NCBI GenBank assembly: GCA_034110465.1
Contig: JAWUZD010000009.1
Span: forward strand, 1 to 64,000
DNA from: Aurantibacter sp034110465
GTDB lineage: Bacteria > Bacteroidota > Bacteroidia > Flavobacteriales > Flavobacteriaceae
Length of the DNA stretch: 64,000 nucleotides
Direction: 5' to 3'
The notes beneath the pieces are model-generated. The model searched no databases. It was not told the DNA's origin and was given only the letters and a program-made list of their open reading frames with translations. Shown here piece after piece: positions 17,643 through 25,980 of the stretch (its first letter is position 1; every line of letters begins with the position of its first letter). Made by a program: the position numbers and the translations under genes.

Positions 17643-18428
17643 ATGAAAAAATATATATTAATACTATGTCTTGCAATTAGTTTTGTATCAGTAGGGTTTT
17701 CACAAGAAAAGACAGATTCATATAAATCCGGAGAATGGTTTAAATTTAAAATGAGTTATAGTGGTTTCTTTAAAGCAGGAAATGCAACATTAAACTTAAA
17801 TGAAACTACTTTAGATGGAAAACCAGTATTTCATGTTGTTGGAAAAGGTTGGACAACTGGTGCAATTAAATGGTTTTTTAAGGTTAAGGATAGATATGAA
17901 AGTTATTTTGACAAAACCACAAATCTCCCATATAAGTTTATTAGAAAAATAGATGAAGGTGGACATACTAAGGACTTAGAATTAGATTTTGATCAAGAAA
18001 ATCAAAAGGTAGTTATTAAAAACAATGAAACTAAAAAGTATAAAACGTTAACTACAAAACCAAATATTCAAGATATGGTTTCTACATTTTATTACTTACG
18101 TAATAAGTTAGACATTAAAAACTTAAAAGTAAACGATGAAGTAGAGTTAGATATGTTTTTTGATGAAGAAAGTTATGGTTTTAAACTTAAATATTTAGGG
18201 ATAGAAACTGTTGAAACTCCTTTTGGAAAAGTGGAGTCCTTAAAATTTAGACCTTATGTAATGGCTGGTCGTGTTTTTAAAGAAGAAGAAAGCTTAACTT
18301 TATGGGTTTCAAATGATAAAAATAAGATACCTTTGTGTATCAAGGCTGATTTAGCTGTAGGTTCTTTAAGAGCTGACCTAGAGGCTTTTAAAGGTTTGAA
18401 ACATCCTTTTAAAATTATTGTAGATTAA
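17643..18428 (+). CDS. DUF3108 domain protein, secreted
   Basis: The 261-residue protein starts with a signal peptide (MKKYILILCLAISFVSVGFSQ, cleavage near 20). The rest matches DUF3108: a W-F-KFKMSYSGFFKAG opening, a DRYESYFDKTTNLPYKF segment, and a late SLTLWVSNDKNKIPLCIKA block. These periplasmic or outer-membrane-associated proteins are predicted beta-rich, and their function is unknown. The gene sits between hppD and the tryptophan dioxygenase gene; only 3 nt separate it from the latter, so the two may be co-transcribed. A TATTTTTG box at 17560-17567 could be its -7 element. Confidence 0.85.
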   Translation: MKKYILILCLAISFVSVGFSQEKTDSYKSGEWFKFKMSYSGFFKAGNATLNLNETTLDGKPVFHVVGKGWTTGAIKWFFKVKDRYESYFDKTTNLPYKFIRKIDEGGHTKDLELDFDQENQKVVIKNNETKKYKTLTTKPNIQDMVSTFYYLRNKLDIKNLKVNDEVELDMFFDEESYGFKLKYLGIETVETPFGKVESLKFRPYVMAGRVFKEEESLTLWVSNDKNKIPLCIKADLAVGSLRADLEAFKGLKHPFKIIVD

Positions 18429-18431
18429 TTT

Positions 18432-19355
18432 ATGAACAATCATCAAGACATATTATCTCAATTAGATAATAAATATAAAGCAATAGATCAAGATTTAGAT
18501 ACGCACCTGGATGGTTTATTACACAGCAAACCAATTACTTATTGGGATTATATTAATACTGATGCATTACTAAGTTTACAAACTCAAAGAACAGGATTGC
18601 CAGACGAAATGGTTTTTTTAATGTACCATCAAGTTAACGAATTATTGTTTAAAATGATGCTTTGGGAATTAGAGCAATTAGCTTCAGAAAAAAACATTAG
18701 CGCTTCATTTTTTAAAGAACGTTTATCTCGTATAAGTCGTTATTTCGATATGTTAGCGTCTTCTTTTTCTGTTATGCAAGATGGTATGGATCTTAAGCAG
18801 TATATGAAGTTTAGAGATACATTAACTCCTGCAAGTGGTTATCAAAGTGAACAATACCGTAAAATAGAATTTGCTTCAACAGAAATAATAAACCTTGTAG
18901 ATAATCGTTTTAGAGATAAAAGGTCTAAAGATATTACACTAGAAGATGCCTTTGATGATTTATATTGGCAAGCAGCTGGAAAAGATTTTAAAACAGGTAA
19001 GAAAAACTACATGCTAACCTCTTTTGAAGATCGATATAAAAACGAGCTATTAAGATTTGGAAAAACTTACTGCACAAAAAACTTGTGGTCTATTTTTAAA
19101 GCTTTACCATCTAAAATTAAAGAAGATAAAAGTTTAATTGACGCCATGAGGCATTACGATTACACGGTTAACGTTACTTGGGTAATGGCACATTACAATG
19201 CTGCTAGACACTACTTAACAAATGGCGGAGAAATTACTGAAGCTACAGGCGGAAGTGATTGGACAAAATATATGCACCCAAAATACCAAAGAAGAATATT
19301 TTTCCCAGAATTATGGAGCGAACAAGAAAGAGAAGATTGGGGAAAAAATGTATAA
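18432..19355 (+). CDS. Tryptophan 2,3-dioxygenase family protein
   Basis: This heme dioxygenase opens the indole ring of tryptophan to N-formylkynurenine. The 307-residue, mostly helical protein has the N-terminal motif PDEMVFLMYHQVNELLFKMMLWELE, which carries the distal His and substrate residues. A later MRHYDYTVNVTWVMAHYN segment holds the likely proximal heme His. The GEITEATGGSDW motif matches the conserved ligand-binding turn of TDO. Its neighbours include tyrosine-degrading genes, which makes this stretch an aromatic amino acid catabolic region. Its 3' end overlaps the start of the M23 gene. Confidence 0.9.
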   Translation: MNNHQDILSQLDNKYKAIDQDLDTHLDGLLHSKPITYWDYINTDALLSLQTQRTGLPDEMVFLMYHQVNELLFKMMLWELEQLASEKNISASFFKERLSRISRYFDMLASSFSVMQDGMDLKQYMKFRDTLTPASGYQSEQYRKIEFASTEIINLVDNRFRDKRSKDITLEDAFDDLYWQAAGKDFKTGKKNYMLTSFEDRYKNELLRFGKTYCTKNLWSIFKALPSKIKEDKSLIDAMRHYDYTVNVTWVMAHYNAARHYLTNGGEITEATGGSDWTKYMHPKYQRRIFFPELWSEQEREDWGKNV

Positions 19356-20626
19356 CACTTTTTGTGTTAACATTTATCCTGTTTAGTTGTAAAGATGATA
19401 CAAATAAAGACATTACAAAACCAAAAGAAATTGCTAGTGTAAAAGCAGCTTCTTTATTTGAATTTGGCTTTAAACTAGACGATTTTATTGTTAAAAAAGA
19501 CACCATAAAAAATGGTGATACATTTGGTGCTATATTGGATAAAAACCACGTGTCCTATACAGAAATATATAATATTGTAGAAAAAATTAAAGATACTTAC
19601 GATATTAGACGTTTACAGGTTGGTAAACCATTTACATTATTATGTAGTAAAGATTCTTTACAAAAACCAACAAGTTTTATTTACCAACCTAATAAAGAAG
19701 ATTACATCGTAATTAATTTTAAGGACTCTGTTTACGCATATAAAAGCACAAAACCTATTAAGTATGTTGAGCGCGAGATTTCTGCAAGTATTTCATCTAC
19801 AATTTCTGAAGCATTAGAGGATAAAGGTATCAGCTTTAACTTAGCTTATAAAATGTCTGATATTTATGCATGGACTATAGATTTTACAAGGCTTCAAAAA
19901 AAGGATAAATTCAAAGTTATATATACAGAAAAATATATAGACGATAGTATTTATGCCGGAATTCATAACATAAAAGCAGCTTATTTTGAACATAATAACG
20001 AACCTTTTTACGCTTTCGAGTTTAAAACAGATTCAGTTTTGGGCTTAAAAGATTATTTTAATGAAGATGCCAAAAACCTTCGTCGTGCATTTTTAAAAGC
20101 ACCTGTTGCGTTTAAGCGTATTTCTTCTAGATATAATCTAAGACGAAGAATTGCGATTTATGGTAATAAAATTAGGCCTCACAAAGGAACCGATTTTACT
20201 GCAGCTATTGGAACACCAATTGTTGCTACAGCTAACGGAACAGTTTCTAAATCAAGCTACACGCGTGGTAATGGAAATTATGTTAAAATAAAGCATAACA
20301 GTACTTACTCTACGCAATATTTACATATGAAAAAACGTAAAGTAAAAGTTGGTGAGTTTGTAAAACAAGGAGATATTATTGGTTGGGTTGGAATGACAGG
20401 AAACACATCTGGACCTCATGTCTGTTATCGTTTTTGGAAAAATGATGTACAAGTAGATCCTTTTAAACAAAAATTACCGGAAGCAGAACCTATATCGGAA
20501 AAATTAAAAGCAGAATATTTAGATTTTATTAAACCAATAAAAACACAGTTAGATGCTGTACATTTTGAAGGCGAAAATAAAGGTATTGACTTAGGAGAAA
20601 ATAATCAAGTTACAACGATTAATTAA
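19313..20626 (+). CDS. M23-family peptidase, lipoprotein
   Basis: From the ATG at 19313 the protein is 437 residues. The signal peptide ends in a lipobox (LFSC), so the mature protein is a lipid-anchored envelope protein. A central region (about 60-290) resembles the LysM/OapA-like N-terminal parts of peptidoglycan endopeptidases. The C-terminal M23 domain has HKGTDF and the LHM / GPHVCYRFW motifs that carry the zinc ligands. This start overlaps the tryptophan dioxygenase gene by 43 nt. A TTG at 19337 (reading MGKKCITLF) would give a cleaner signal peptide and is a real alternative. Confidence 0.88.
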   Translation: MERTRKRRLGKKCITLFVLTFILFSCKDDTNKDITKPKEIASVKAASLFEFGFKLDDFIVKKDTIKNGDTFGAILDKNHVSYTEIYNIVEKIKDTYDIRRLQVGKPFTLLCSKDSLQKPTSFIYQPNKEDYIVINFKDSVYAYKSTKPIKYVEREISASISSTISEALEDKGISFNLAYKMSDIYAWTIDFTRLQKKDKFKVIYTEKYIDDSIYAGIHNIKAAYFEHNNEPFYAFEFKTDSVLGLKDYFNEDAKNLRRAFLKAPVAFKRISSRYNLRRRIAIYGNKIRPHKGTDFTAAIGTPIVATANGTVSKSSYTRGNGNYVKIKHNSTYSTQYLHMKKRKVKVGEFVKQGDIIGWVGMTGNTSGPHVCYRFWKNDVQVDPFKQKLPEAEPISEKLKAEYLDFIKPIKTQLDAVHFEGENKGIDLGENNQVTTIN

Positions 20627-20627
20627 A

Positions 20628-22271
20628 ATGGGTCTTTCAAAAATAAATCCAACAGAAACTAAATCTTGGAAAGATTTACAGAAACATTATGCTAATATAA
20701 AAGACGTTAAAATGACGTCTTTATTTGAAAAAGAACCTTTAAGAGCAGAAAATTTAACTATTAAATGGCAAGATTTTTTAGTAGATTATTCTAAAAATAG
20801 AGTTACAAAAGAAACCTTAGACTTGCTTCAAAAGTTAGCACAAGAAGTCAACCTAAAAGATGCTATAAAAGCCCAGTTTCAAGGTGATATTATAAATGAA
20901 ACTGAAGAAAGAGAAGTATTACATACCGCATTAAGATCGCCAAAAACGGATAAAGTTTTTGTAGATGGGAAAAATATAATTCCTAAAATTCACGAAGTAA
21001 AGATTAAAATTGAAGCTTTTACGAATCAAATAGTTTCTGGCGAGCGCAAAGGTTACACCAATAAACCTTTTACAGATATTGTAAATATTGGTATTGGTGG
21101 ATCTGATTTAGGACCGGCAATGGTTGTAGAATCTCTTCAATATTATAAAAATCATTTAAAAACACACTTTGTAAGCAACGTAGATGGCGATCACGTAAAT
21201 GAAGTGATAAAAAAGCTAAACCCAGAAACAACACTTTTTGTTGTTGTATCTAAAACTTTTACTTCTCAAGAAACCTTAACTAATGCAAATACGTTAAGAG
21301 ATTGGTTTCTAATTAATGCTTCTCAAAAAAAAATTGCTAAACACTTTATAGGAGTTTCTGCTAACAAAGAAAAAGCTCAAGAATTTGGAATAAACATTAA
21401 TAATATATTTCCAATGTGGAATTGGGTTGGAGGACGTTTCTCTTTGTGGAGTTCTGTTGGGTTAACTATTAGTTTAGCTGTTGGTTATACTAATTTTGAT
21501 TTACTTTTACAAGGTGCAAACAAAATGGATAACCATTTTAAAAATACAGACTTAGATCAAAATATTCCTGTAATTTTAGCTTTACTAAGTGTTTGGTATA
21601 ATAATTTTTTTAACGCCGAAAGTGAAGCTGTAATTCCTTATTCACAGTACCTAAAACAATTTGCAACTTACTTACAGCAAGGTGTTATGGAGAGTAATGG
21701 AAAAAGTATAGACAGAAACGGAAATAAAGTAAACTACCAAACAGGAACTTTAATTTTAGGTGAACCAGGAACAAATTCACAACACGCCTTTTTTCAACTT
21801 ATACATCAAGGAACTAAATTAATTCCTGTAGATTTTATCGGATTTGCAACGTCTTTACACGGAAACCAAAAACATCAAGATAAATTAATTTCTAATTTTA
21901 TTGCACAAACAGAAGCTTTGTATAATGGTAAAACAAAGCAAATGGTTTTAACAGAATTAGATGATTTAAAAACACCTCAAGAAATAAAAGACAAACTAAC
22001 ACCTTTTAAAGTTTTTGAAGGGAATAAACCAACAAACTCTATTTTTATTAATAAATTAACACCAGAAAGTCTAGGTAAGTTAATTGCTATGTACGAACAC
22101 AAAATATTTGTTCAAGGTGTAATTTGGAATATTTTTAGTTATGACCAATTTGGAGTGGAATTAGGAAAACAATTAGCCAGTACAATTTTAAAAGATTTTG
22201 ATAGTGAAAATTTAGGACATCATGATACGTCTACACAGCAATTAATTAAGCATTTTAAACAATTTAGATAA
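20628..22271 (+). CDS. pgi: Glucose-6-phosphate isomerase
   Basis: Pgi interconverts glucose 6-phosphate and fructose 6-phosphate. The 547-residue protein has the family signatures: IGIGGSDLGPAMV (about 155-167), the VSKTFTSQETLTN sugar-phosphate loop, GGRFSLWSSVGL, and ESNGKSIDRNG. The catalytic Glu/His region GTNSQHAFFQLIHQGT is also present, as are the C-terminal FDQFGVELGK and catalytic-Lys segments. Length is normal for the long bacterial form. It starts 1 nt after the M23 gene stop, so it is probably on the same transcript. Confidence 0.97.
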   Translation: MGLSKINPTETKSWKDLQKHYANIKDVKMTSLFEKEPLRAENLTIKWQDFLVDYSKNRVTKETLDLLQKLAQEVNLKDAIKAQFQGDIINETEEREVLHTALRSPKTDKVFVDGKNIIPKIHEVKIKIEAFTNQIVSGERKGYTNKPFTDIVNIGIGGSDLGPAMVVESLQYYKNHLKTHFVSNVDGDHVNEVIKKLNPETTLFVVVSKTFTSQETLTNANTLRDWFLINASQKKIAKHFIGVSANKEKAQEFGININNIFPMWNWVGGRFSLWSSVGLTISLAVGYTNFDLLLQGANKMDNHFKNTDLDQNIPVILALLSVWYNNFFNAESEAVIPYSQYLKQFATYLQQGVMESNGKSIDRNGNKVNYQTGTLILGEPGTNSQHAFFQLIHQGTKLIPVDFIGFATSLHGNQKHQDKLISNFIAQTEALYNGKTKQMVLTELDDLKTPQEIKDKLTPFKVFEGNKPTNSIFINKLTPESLGKLIAMYEHKIFVQGVIWNIFSYDQFGVELGKQLASTILKDFDSENLGHHDTSTQQLIKHFKQFR

Positions 22272-22292
22272 CCACAAACCAAAACAACAATT

Positions 22293-22718
22293 ATGGAAAC
22301 AGTAAAAGTAGTACACCAATATTGGGCTTATTTAGTCTTATTAATTCTAGTTTTAGCAACATTTAATGCTGTTTTTAAAACTATAGGCAAAAAAGAATAC
22401 CATCCAAGAGATTTTAGAGTTTCATTATTTACATTAATTGTATCTCACATTCAATTACTAATAGGAATGGTATTATGGTTTGCTGCAGATTATTTCTCTG
22501 AAATGTCTATGGGAGAAATTATGAAGAACTCAGTAATGCGTTCAAACGTTGTAGAGCATCCATTGGCTATGGTTTTAGCAGTTGTATTTATTACAATGGG
22601 GTATTCTAAACATAAAAAACAATTAACCTCAACAGGGAAATTAAAGAAAATAGCTATTTTCTATAGCATTGCTTTATTATTAGTATGTGCTAAAATTCCT
22701 TGGGCAAAACTGTTTTAG
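22293..22718 (+). CDS. Four-helix membrane protein with conserved-looking histidines, unknown
   Basis: The 141-residue protein has four predicted membrane helices (about 12-28, 42-62, 88-104, 120-136). Histidines fall at or near helix ends (H8, H52, H89, H107), which resembles small cytochrome b-like proteins, but I cannot assign it to a family. The lysine-rich loops suggest cytoplasmic sides. It follows pgi by 21 nt and is followed by a strong terminator, so it is the last gene of that unit. Heme binding is a guess from histidine placement only. Confidence 0.7.
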   Translation: METVKVVHQYWAYLVLLILVLATFNAVFKTIGKKEYHPRDFRVSLFTLIVSHIQLLIGMVLWFAADYFSEMSMGEIMKNSVMRSNVVEHPLAMVLAVVFITMGYSKHKKQLTSTGKLKKIAIFYSIALLLVCAKIPWAKLF

Positions 22719-22746
22719 TACTATTTAATACTTCAATAATATTCTA

Positions 22747-22772
22747 AAAGCCATCTCAATTGAGATGGCTTT
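22747..22772. terminator. Terminator after the pgi unit
   Basis: A 26-nt perfect palindrome (AAAGCCATCTCAA followed by its complement) is followed by a T-run to 22776. It has no unpaired loop in principle, so a few central pairs would open. Confidence 0.85.
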
Positions 22773-22799
22773 TTTAGTAAACTTAATATTAAGAAAACA

Positions 22800-22827
22800 T
22801 TGATTTAATATAAAAAGTGTAGCTTTG
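22800..22827 (+). promoter_or_regulatory. Promoter of rnr
   Basis: TTG (22800-22802), a 17-nt spacer and TAGCTTTG (22820-22827) fit the Bacteroidota consensus. The rnr ATG lies 121 nt downstream, leaving a long 5' leader of AT-rich sequence with no structure that I recognise. Confidence 0.6.
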
Positions 22828-22948
22828 CAGTAACAAATAGCAAAATACCTTCTTCTAATTGCTATTAAAAAATCAATTATTTTATTATATAATTGATATA
22901 AATCATAAAAATTCCAATAACTTAGGAATTCATTACATTAAAAATTAA

Positions 22949-25189
22949 ATGAGTAAAAAGAAAACGAGAAAACCTTCTCACAACAAGATATCAAATCTTG
23001 AAGATACTATACTTAGTATATTAAAAAAAGACAGAAACACAGCTTTCAATTATAAGCAAATAGCATCAAAATTAAACATTACAGATGCCAGCGGACGAAA
23101 CCAAATTATAAAAAAATTAGCTCAACTTAAAGCTAAAGAAGAGATTGAAGAAATAGATCGCGGTAAATTTAAAGTACTTAATAACACAGAATACTACACT
23201 GGAATATTAGACCTTACAAGTAGAGGTTCTGGATATGTTATATGCGACGAGTTTGAAGATGATATTTTTATTTCATCAAACAACGTAAACAAAGGATTAA
23301 ATGGCGATACCGTAGAACTTTACATATATAAGCGTAAAAAGAACGGACGTATGGAAGGTGAAATTACCAATATTATTACTCGTAAGAAAAGCGAGTTTGT
23401 TGGTGTGATTCAAATTCACGAAAAGAAAAACTTTGCCTTTGTGGTTCCAGACGATCATAAAATGCCAACCGATATTTTTGTACCAATTAATAAAACACTT
23501 AAAGCCGAAGATGGCGATAAAGTATTAGTTAAGTTAGAAGAATGGCCAGCAAAATCATCATCGCCAAACGGAAGCGTTATAAAAGTACTAGGAAAACCAG
23601 GATTACATAGCACAGAAATACATTCTATTTTAGCAGAATATGGTTTACCAGCAGAATTCCCTAAAGAAGTAGAAGAATTTGCCAATCAAATAGATTTAGA
23701 AATAAAACCAGAAGAAATTGATAAGCGTAGAGATATGCGTAAAGATTTAACCTTTACCATAGATCCAAAAGATGCTAAAGATTTTGACGATGCTTTATCG
23801 TTTGAAGTCTTAGAAAATGGAAATTATGAAATAGGAATTCATATTGCAGATGTATCGCATTACCTTAAAGAAGGCACAATTTTAGACGATGAAGCTTACG
23901 AACGCGCCACATCTGTTTATTTAGTAGATCGCGTGGTTCCAATGCTTCCAGAAGTATTAAGTAATGGCGCTTGTAGTTTACGTCCGCACGAAGAAAAGTA
24001 TACCTTTTCTGCTGTGTTTGAAATGAACAACAAAACCGAAATTTTAAATTCTTGGTTTGGTAGAACAGTAACCTATTCTGATGCACGTTTTGCATACGAA
24101 GAAGCACAAGCTATTATAGAGAATAACGTAGACCTAAATAAAGCAGACGTTATTAATAACCCAAACAAAATAGATACAACTATTCCTGCAGAAGTTTCTT
24201 TAACAGGAGAAGAATATCAAACTTCTATGGAAGTTGCGCAAGCCACTTTAAAATTAGATGAATTAGCTAAGGTTATGCGTGGTAAACGTATGAATGATGG
24301 TGCAATTTCTTTTGATAAAGTTGAGGTAAAATTCGATTTAGATCAAGATGCAAATCCAGTTGGTGTGTTCTTTAAAACCAGTAGAGATGCTAATAAATTA
24401 ATTGAAGAATTTATGTTATTGGCAAACCGTAAGGTTTCAGAATTTATTGGAAAGCAAAAACCAGAAAAAACATTTGTTTATAGAGTTCACGACGAACCAA
24501 ATGATGCCAAATTAGAGTCGCTTAAAAACGTAGTTTCAAGATTTGGTTATAAGTTAGACTTTAAAGACAGAAAATCTACTACAGCTTCTCTAAACAACCT
24601 TTTAAAAGATGTAAATGGTAGAAAAGAGCAGAATTTAGTAGATACATTGACAATTAGAACAATGAGTAAGGCTGAATATACGACTAAGAATATTGGTCAC
24701 TACGGATTAGCTTTCGATCATTACAGTCATTTTACATCGCCAATTAGACGTTATCCAGATGTTATGGCGCATCGTTTATTACAACGTTATTTAGATGGCG
24801 AAAAAAGCGCTAATGCAGATGCGTACCAAGAAAAATGTAAGCATTCTTCTAATATGGAAGGTTTAGCAACAAAAGCAGAACGCGATAGCATAAAATATAT
24901 GCAAGTTAAGTTTATGCAAGATCATCAAGAAGAAGAATTTCTTGGCGTTATTTCTGGAGCTACAGAATGGGGAATTTATGTAGAAATTATTTCTAACAAA
25001 TGCGAAGGAATGGTAAGAACCGGAGATATAAAAGGCGATTATTACCAATTTGATGCAGACACCTATTCTATTATTGGACAAAAAACGAAAATAAAATACC
25101 AATTAGGAGATGAGGTTATTGTAAAAGTTAAAAAAGCCGATTTAGTTAAAAAACATTTAGATTTTACTTTAGTTGGAAAACCTGAGTAG
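22949..25189 (+). CDS. rnr: Ribonuclease R
   Basis: RNase R is a processive 3'-to-5' exoribonuclease that degrades structured RNA. The 746-residue protein shows a winged-helix N-terminus (about 15-75), cold-shock domains (GSGYVICDEFEDDIFI, then FAFVVPDDHKMPTDIFV), and the RNB catalytic domain. The RNB domain carries the metal-binding cluster TIDPKDAKDFDDALS, DVSHYLKEG and the later GLAFDHYSHFTSPIRRYPD motif. A C-terminal S1 domain ends the protein. Length is typical. It stands alone between two terminators. Confidence 0.97.
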   Translation: MSKKKTRKPSHNKISNLEDTILSILKKDRNTAFNYKQIASKLNITDASGRNQIIKKLAQLKAKEEIEEIDRGKFKVLNNTEYYTGILDLTSRGSGYVICDEFEDDIFISSNNVNKGLNGDTVELYIYKRKKNGRMEGEITNIITRKKSEFVGVIQIHEKKNFAFVVPDDHKMPTDIFVPINKTLKAEDGDKVLVKLEEWPAKSSSPNGSVIKVLGKPGLHSTEIHSILAEYGLPAEFPKEVEEFANQIDLEIKPEEIDKRRDMRKDLTFTIDPKDAKDFDDALSFEVLENGNYEIGIHIADVSHYLKEGTILDDEAYERATSVYLVDRVVPMLPEVLSNGACSLRPHEEKYTFSAVFEMNNKTEILNSWFGRTVTYSDARFAYEEAQAIIENNVDLNKADVINNPNKIDTTIPAEVSLTGEEYQTSMEVAQATLKLDELAKVMRGKRMNDGAISFDKVEVKFDLDQDANPVGVFFKTSRDANKLIEEFMLLANRKVSEFIGKQKPEKTFVYRVHDEPNDAKLESLKNVVSRFGYKLDFKDRKSTTASLNNLLKDVNGRKEQNLVDTLTIRTMSKAEYTTKNIGHYGLAFDHYSHFTSPIRRYPDVMAHRLLQRYLDGEKSANADAYQEKCKHSSNMEGLATKAERDSIKYMQVKFMQDHQEEEFLGVISGATEWGIYVEIISNKCEGMVRTGDIKGDYYQFDADTYSIIGQKTKIKYQLGDEVIVKVKKADLVKKHLDFTLVGKPE

Positions 25190-25259
25190 GTTTTTCTTAT
25201 TCTTCTGTACAAAAGAATCTATTATAATGTAATAGCAACTCTAAACATTTATAAAATAA

Positions 25260-25288
25260 AAAACCCACTTTAACTTAAAGTGGGTTTT
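25260..25288. terminator. Terminator after rnr
   Basis: A 13-bp stem (AAAACCCACTTTA, 25260-25272, with 25276-25288) has a 3-nt loop. It carries U-tracts in both directions, so it may serve rnr and the converging minus-strand gene at 25332. Confidence 0.85.
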
Positions 25289-25331
25289 CTTTTGAGCTTT
25301 TTTATTAATACGTTAAAGGCAGATAAATGAA

Positions 25332-25763
25332 TTATTCTTCCATACTAAAATTCAATAACACTTTTTTTATAGTTACTTTGTTTTTTCCATTTTTTTCAAT
25401 TAATAAAATATGTTTAACGTTTCTAAACAACCTATAAGCCTTGTTGTATCCAAGTTTTTTTATTTCACTAAGTGACATAATTTGATCTTTGTTTTTTCTA
25501 ATAAAACTTTTATTTACTTCTATGTTTAACAAAGGGTTTTCTTTTTCCATTTCGTCAAAATCAGCATAAATTGGAGATCTAAAAACAATGATATCATACT
25601 TATTGAAATTTATTTTATAAATATCTTTTATACCAATCTTATCCTTCTTAAAACACTTATCAGATTTAAAAGAAATAAAAACAACATCTTTTTTAGTGTT
25701 TTGACTAAAGAGTGAAACACTAAAAAAGAATGTAATTAAAATAATTAAGTTTAATTTATGCAA
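25332..25763 (-). CDS. Secreted hypothetical protein
   Basis: The 143-residue protein begins with a signal peptide (MHKLNLIILITFFFSVSLFSQ) if read from the TTG at 25761-25763; no ATG lies near. The mature part is lysine-rich and contains no motif that I recognise. One cysteine is present (KSDKCFKKD). The start overlaps the stop of the degenerate gene remnant upstream by 13 nt, as if the two had once been translationally coupled. Its base composition is even more AT-rich than its neighbours, which suggests accessory or fast-evolving sequence. Confidence 0.6.
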   Translation of the reverse strand: MHKLNLIILITFFFSVSLFSQNTKKDVVFISFKSDKCFKKDKIGIKDIYKINFNKYDIIVFRSPIYADFDEMEKENPLLNIEVNKSFIRKNKDQIMSLSEIKKLGYNKAYRLFRNVKHILLIEKNGKNKVTIKKVLLNFSMEE

Positions 25764-25973
25764 TTTTTACTAAATAAGATGATTCCTGTTGTAACATAGT
25801 TGTCATAATTCATATACTCTACTGTTTGATTCACTTCATCTCCAATTTCTAAATGAAATGCGGAGCTATTATGTAACCCAGCCATACTTAAGTATTTAAA
25901 AAAAAGTATCCCAGTTCCAAATCACATCTTTAATATATTCACCATTTAAATCGACTGATGGGTTTAATAAAAC
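25751..25973 (-). pseudogene. Frameshifted remnant of a small gene
   Basis: Between radA and the secreted hypothetical, two minus-strand frames join at a run of eight T's (as read on the minus strand, near 25898-25905). If the run had seven, one frame of about 73 codons would read from a segment containing LNPSVDLNGEYIKDVIW through AFHLEIGDEVNQTVEYMNY to a TAA at 25751. No start codon is seen: a TAA at 25974-25976 precedes it. The coding-like composition and the overlap with the next gene suggest a decayed gene rather than spacer. I do not recognise the family. Confidence 0.45.
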
Positions 25974-25980
25974 TTAAAAT

